Source of the DNA: Zoogloea sp044344315
Lineage (GTDB): Bacteria > Pseudomonadota > Gammaproteobacteria > Burkholderiales > Rhodocyclaceae
NCBI RefSeq assembly: GCF_044344315.1
Contig: NZ_JBIJDC010000005.1
Location: forward strand, 15,716-79,715
Length of the DNA: 64,000 nucleotides
Direction: 5' to 3'
The number at the start of each line of letters is the position of its first letter. The first letter of the stretch is position 1. A program made the translations under genes and the position numbers. The notes below the pieces were generated by a model. It saw only the letters and a program-made list of their open reading frames with translations. It ran no database searches and had not been told where the DNA came from. Positions 63,083 through 64,000 of the stretch are shown piece after piece.

Positions 63083-63241
63083 TGTGGTGGGCGTGGAAAG
63101 GAGTCCCGTGATTCTAGCCGACCCGGGGGGCTACGCAGTACCTACGCAATCTGACGTATTCCGGCGCGGGGGAGGGCTCCGTAATCTGCGAACCGTTGTT
63201 GCACCGCATTAAACCGAACCCACCGATCCAAGGAGCCCTCG

Positions 63242-64000
63242 ATGCAAAACCGTCGCACCTTCCTCAAGGCCGCTGTTCTCTCCGCTTCCATCGCCGCCAT
63301 CGGCGGGCTGTCCGCCAGCGCCTACGCGGCCGACACCATCAAGGTTGGCATCCTCCACTCCCTGTCCGGCACCATGGCCATCTCGGAGACCGCCCTCAAG
63401 GAAACCGCGCTGATGACCATCGAGGAAATCAACGCCAAGGGCGGCGTGCTGGGCAAGAAGCTCGAGCCGGTGGTGGTGGACCCGGCCTCCGACTGGCCGA
63501 AGTTTGCCGAGAAGGCCCGCCAGCTGCTGTCCCAGGACAAGGTGGCCGTGACCTTCGGCTGCTGGACCTCGGTGTCCCGCAAGTCGGTGCTGCCGGTGTA
63601 CAAGGAACTCAACGGTCTGCTGTTCTACCCGGTGCAGTACGAGGGTGAAGAGCTCGAGAAGAACGTCTTCTACACCGGTGCGGCCCCCAACCAGCAGGCC
63701 ATCCCCGCGGTGGAATACCTGATGAGCAAGGAAGGCGGTTCGGCCAAGCGCTTTGTGCTGCTGGGTACCGACTATGTGTACCCGCGCACCACCAACAAGA
63801 TCCTGCGCGCCTTCCTGAAGAGCAAGGGCGTCGCCGAGGCCGACATCATCGAGGAATACACCCCGTTTGGTCACTCGGACTACCAGACCATCATCGCCAA
63901 GATCAAGAAGTTCGCCGGCGAGGGCAAGAAGACGGCGGTGATCTCCACCATCAACGGCGACTCCAACGTGCCTTTCTACAAGGAGCTGGGTAACGCCGGC
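63242..64000 (+). CDS. urtA: Urea ABC transporter substrate-binding protein, 5' part
   Basis: The first 253 codons of a UrtA-like protein that runs off the right edge. A Tat-type signal is visible (RRTFLKAAV, cleavage after SAYA), then IKVGILHSLSGTMAISE, the G-K-K-L-E-P-V-V-V-D-P-A-S-D-W stretch, GCWTSVSRKSVLP, LFYPVQYEGEE, and TISTINGDSNVPF. UrtA delivers urea to the UrtBCDE permease when nitrogen is short. AAGGAG lies 6 bases before the ATG. Confidence 0.95.
   Translation, partial: MQNRRTFLKAAVLSASIAAIGGLSASAYAADTIKVGILHSLSGTMAISETALKETALMTIEEINAKGGVLGKKLEPVVVDPASDWPKFAEKARQLLSQDKVAVTFGCWTSVSRKSVLPVYKELNGLLFYPVQYEGEELEKNVFYTGAAPNQQAIPAVEYLMSKEGGSAKRFVLLGTDYVYPRTTNKILRAFLKSKGVAEADIIEEYTPFGHSDYQTIIAKIKKFAGEGKKTAVISTINGDSNVPFYKELGNAG

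Noticed and set aside
63180..63220. Sigma-54 type promoter before urtA
   Set aside because: A TGC...TTGCA pattern exists but lacks the GG at -24 and has the wrong spacing.

Overview
This is a GC-rich bacterial window, most likely from a betaproteobacterium of the Rhodocyclales (Azospira/Dechloromonas/Azoarcus type). That placement rests on recognised gene families (octaprenyl diphosphate synthase beside tRNA-Pro, UgpB/UgpQ, UrtA, DUF3391-type HD-GYP protein, DUF1294/cold-shock fusion) and on codon and GC usage. It is inference, not a database match.

Layout. 1-7.3 kb (+ strand) is housekeeping and signalling: the tail of an aldo/keto reductase, an HD-GYP protein overlapping a GGDEF/EAL protein, a small lipoprotein on the other strand, a UgpB-like binding protein with UgpQ, and IspB. 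tRNA-Pro(CGG) with a clear promoter and terminator follows. 7.6-43.7 kb is one long leftward block, the - strand genes of an extracellular contractile injection system (eCIS, the Afp/PVC/MAC family). In transcription order it has a DUF4255 cap-type protein, a regulatory-fold protein, sheath 1, tube 1, sheath 2, tube 2, a CIS tube-initiator protein with a Cys-rich tail, DUF5908, gpD hub, gpV spike, an 840-aa protein ending in a hydrophobic segment, gp25, gpJ, gpI with a large N-terminal extension, two related unknown proteins, the tape-measure protein, an AAA+ ATPase, an Ala-rich coiled coil, and three DUF4157 (eCIS-core) proteins. The last DUF4157 protein carries a WHH-type HNH nuclease tip and is followed by a SUKH (SMI1/KNR4) immunity protein. 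Most neighbours overlap by 1-4 bases, as expected for one operon.

44.7-49.6 kb is a clearly AT-richer island with three - strand genes, the first two overlapping by 4 bases. They encode a GHKL-type ATPase, a 760-aa protein that looks like it holds a type I (orotate-like) phosphoribosyltransferase fold with an altered PRPP loop, and a TIGR02391/Ymh-type protein with an R-N-x3-H motif like that of HEPN RNases. I recognise no named system with this set; it is the best candidate here for an undescribed (probably defensive) system.

49.6-64 kb returns to GC-rich chromosome: an NYN/OST-HTH gene broken by a frameshift, a YjjJ-type HipA kinase, a cold-shock/DUF1294 protein, a Nudix hydrolase, a YigZ/IMPACT protein, a TonB-dependent receptor with terminator, tRNA-Val(CAC) with promoter, a Sel1-repeat protein, a REP-like repeat cluster, an EamA transporter, a CBS-PAS histidine kinase overlapping the Nnr (YjeF-type) repair enzyme, an HDOD protein, and the start of urtA running off the window.
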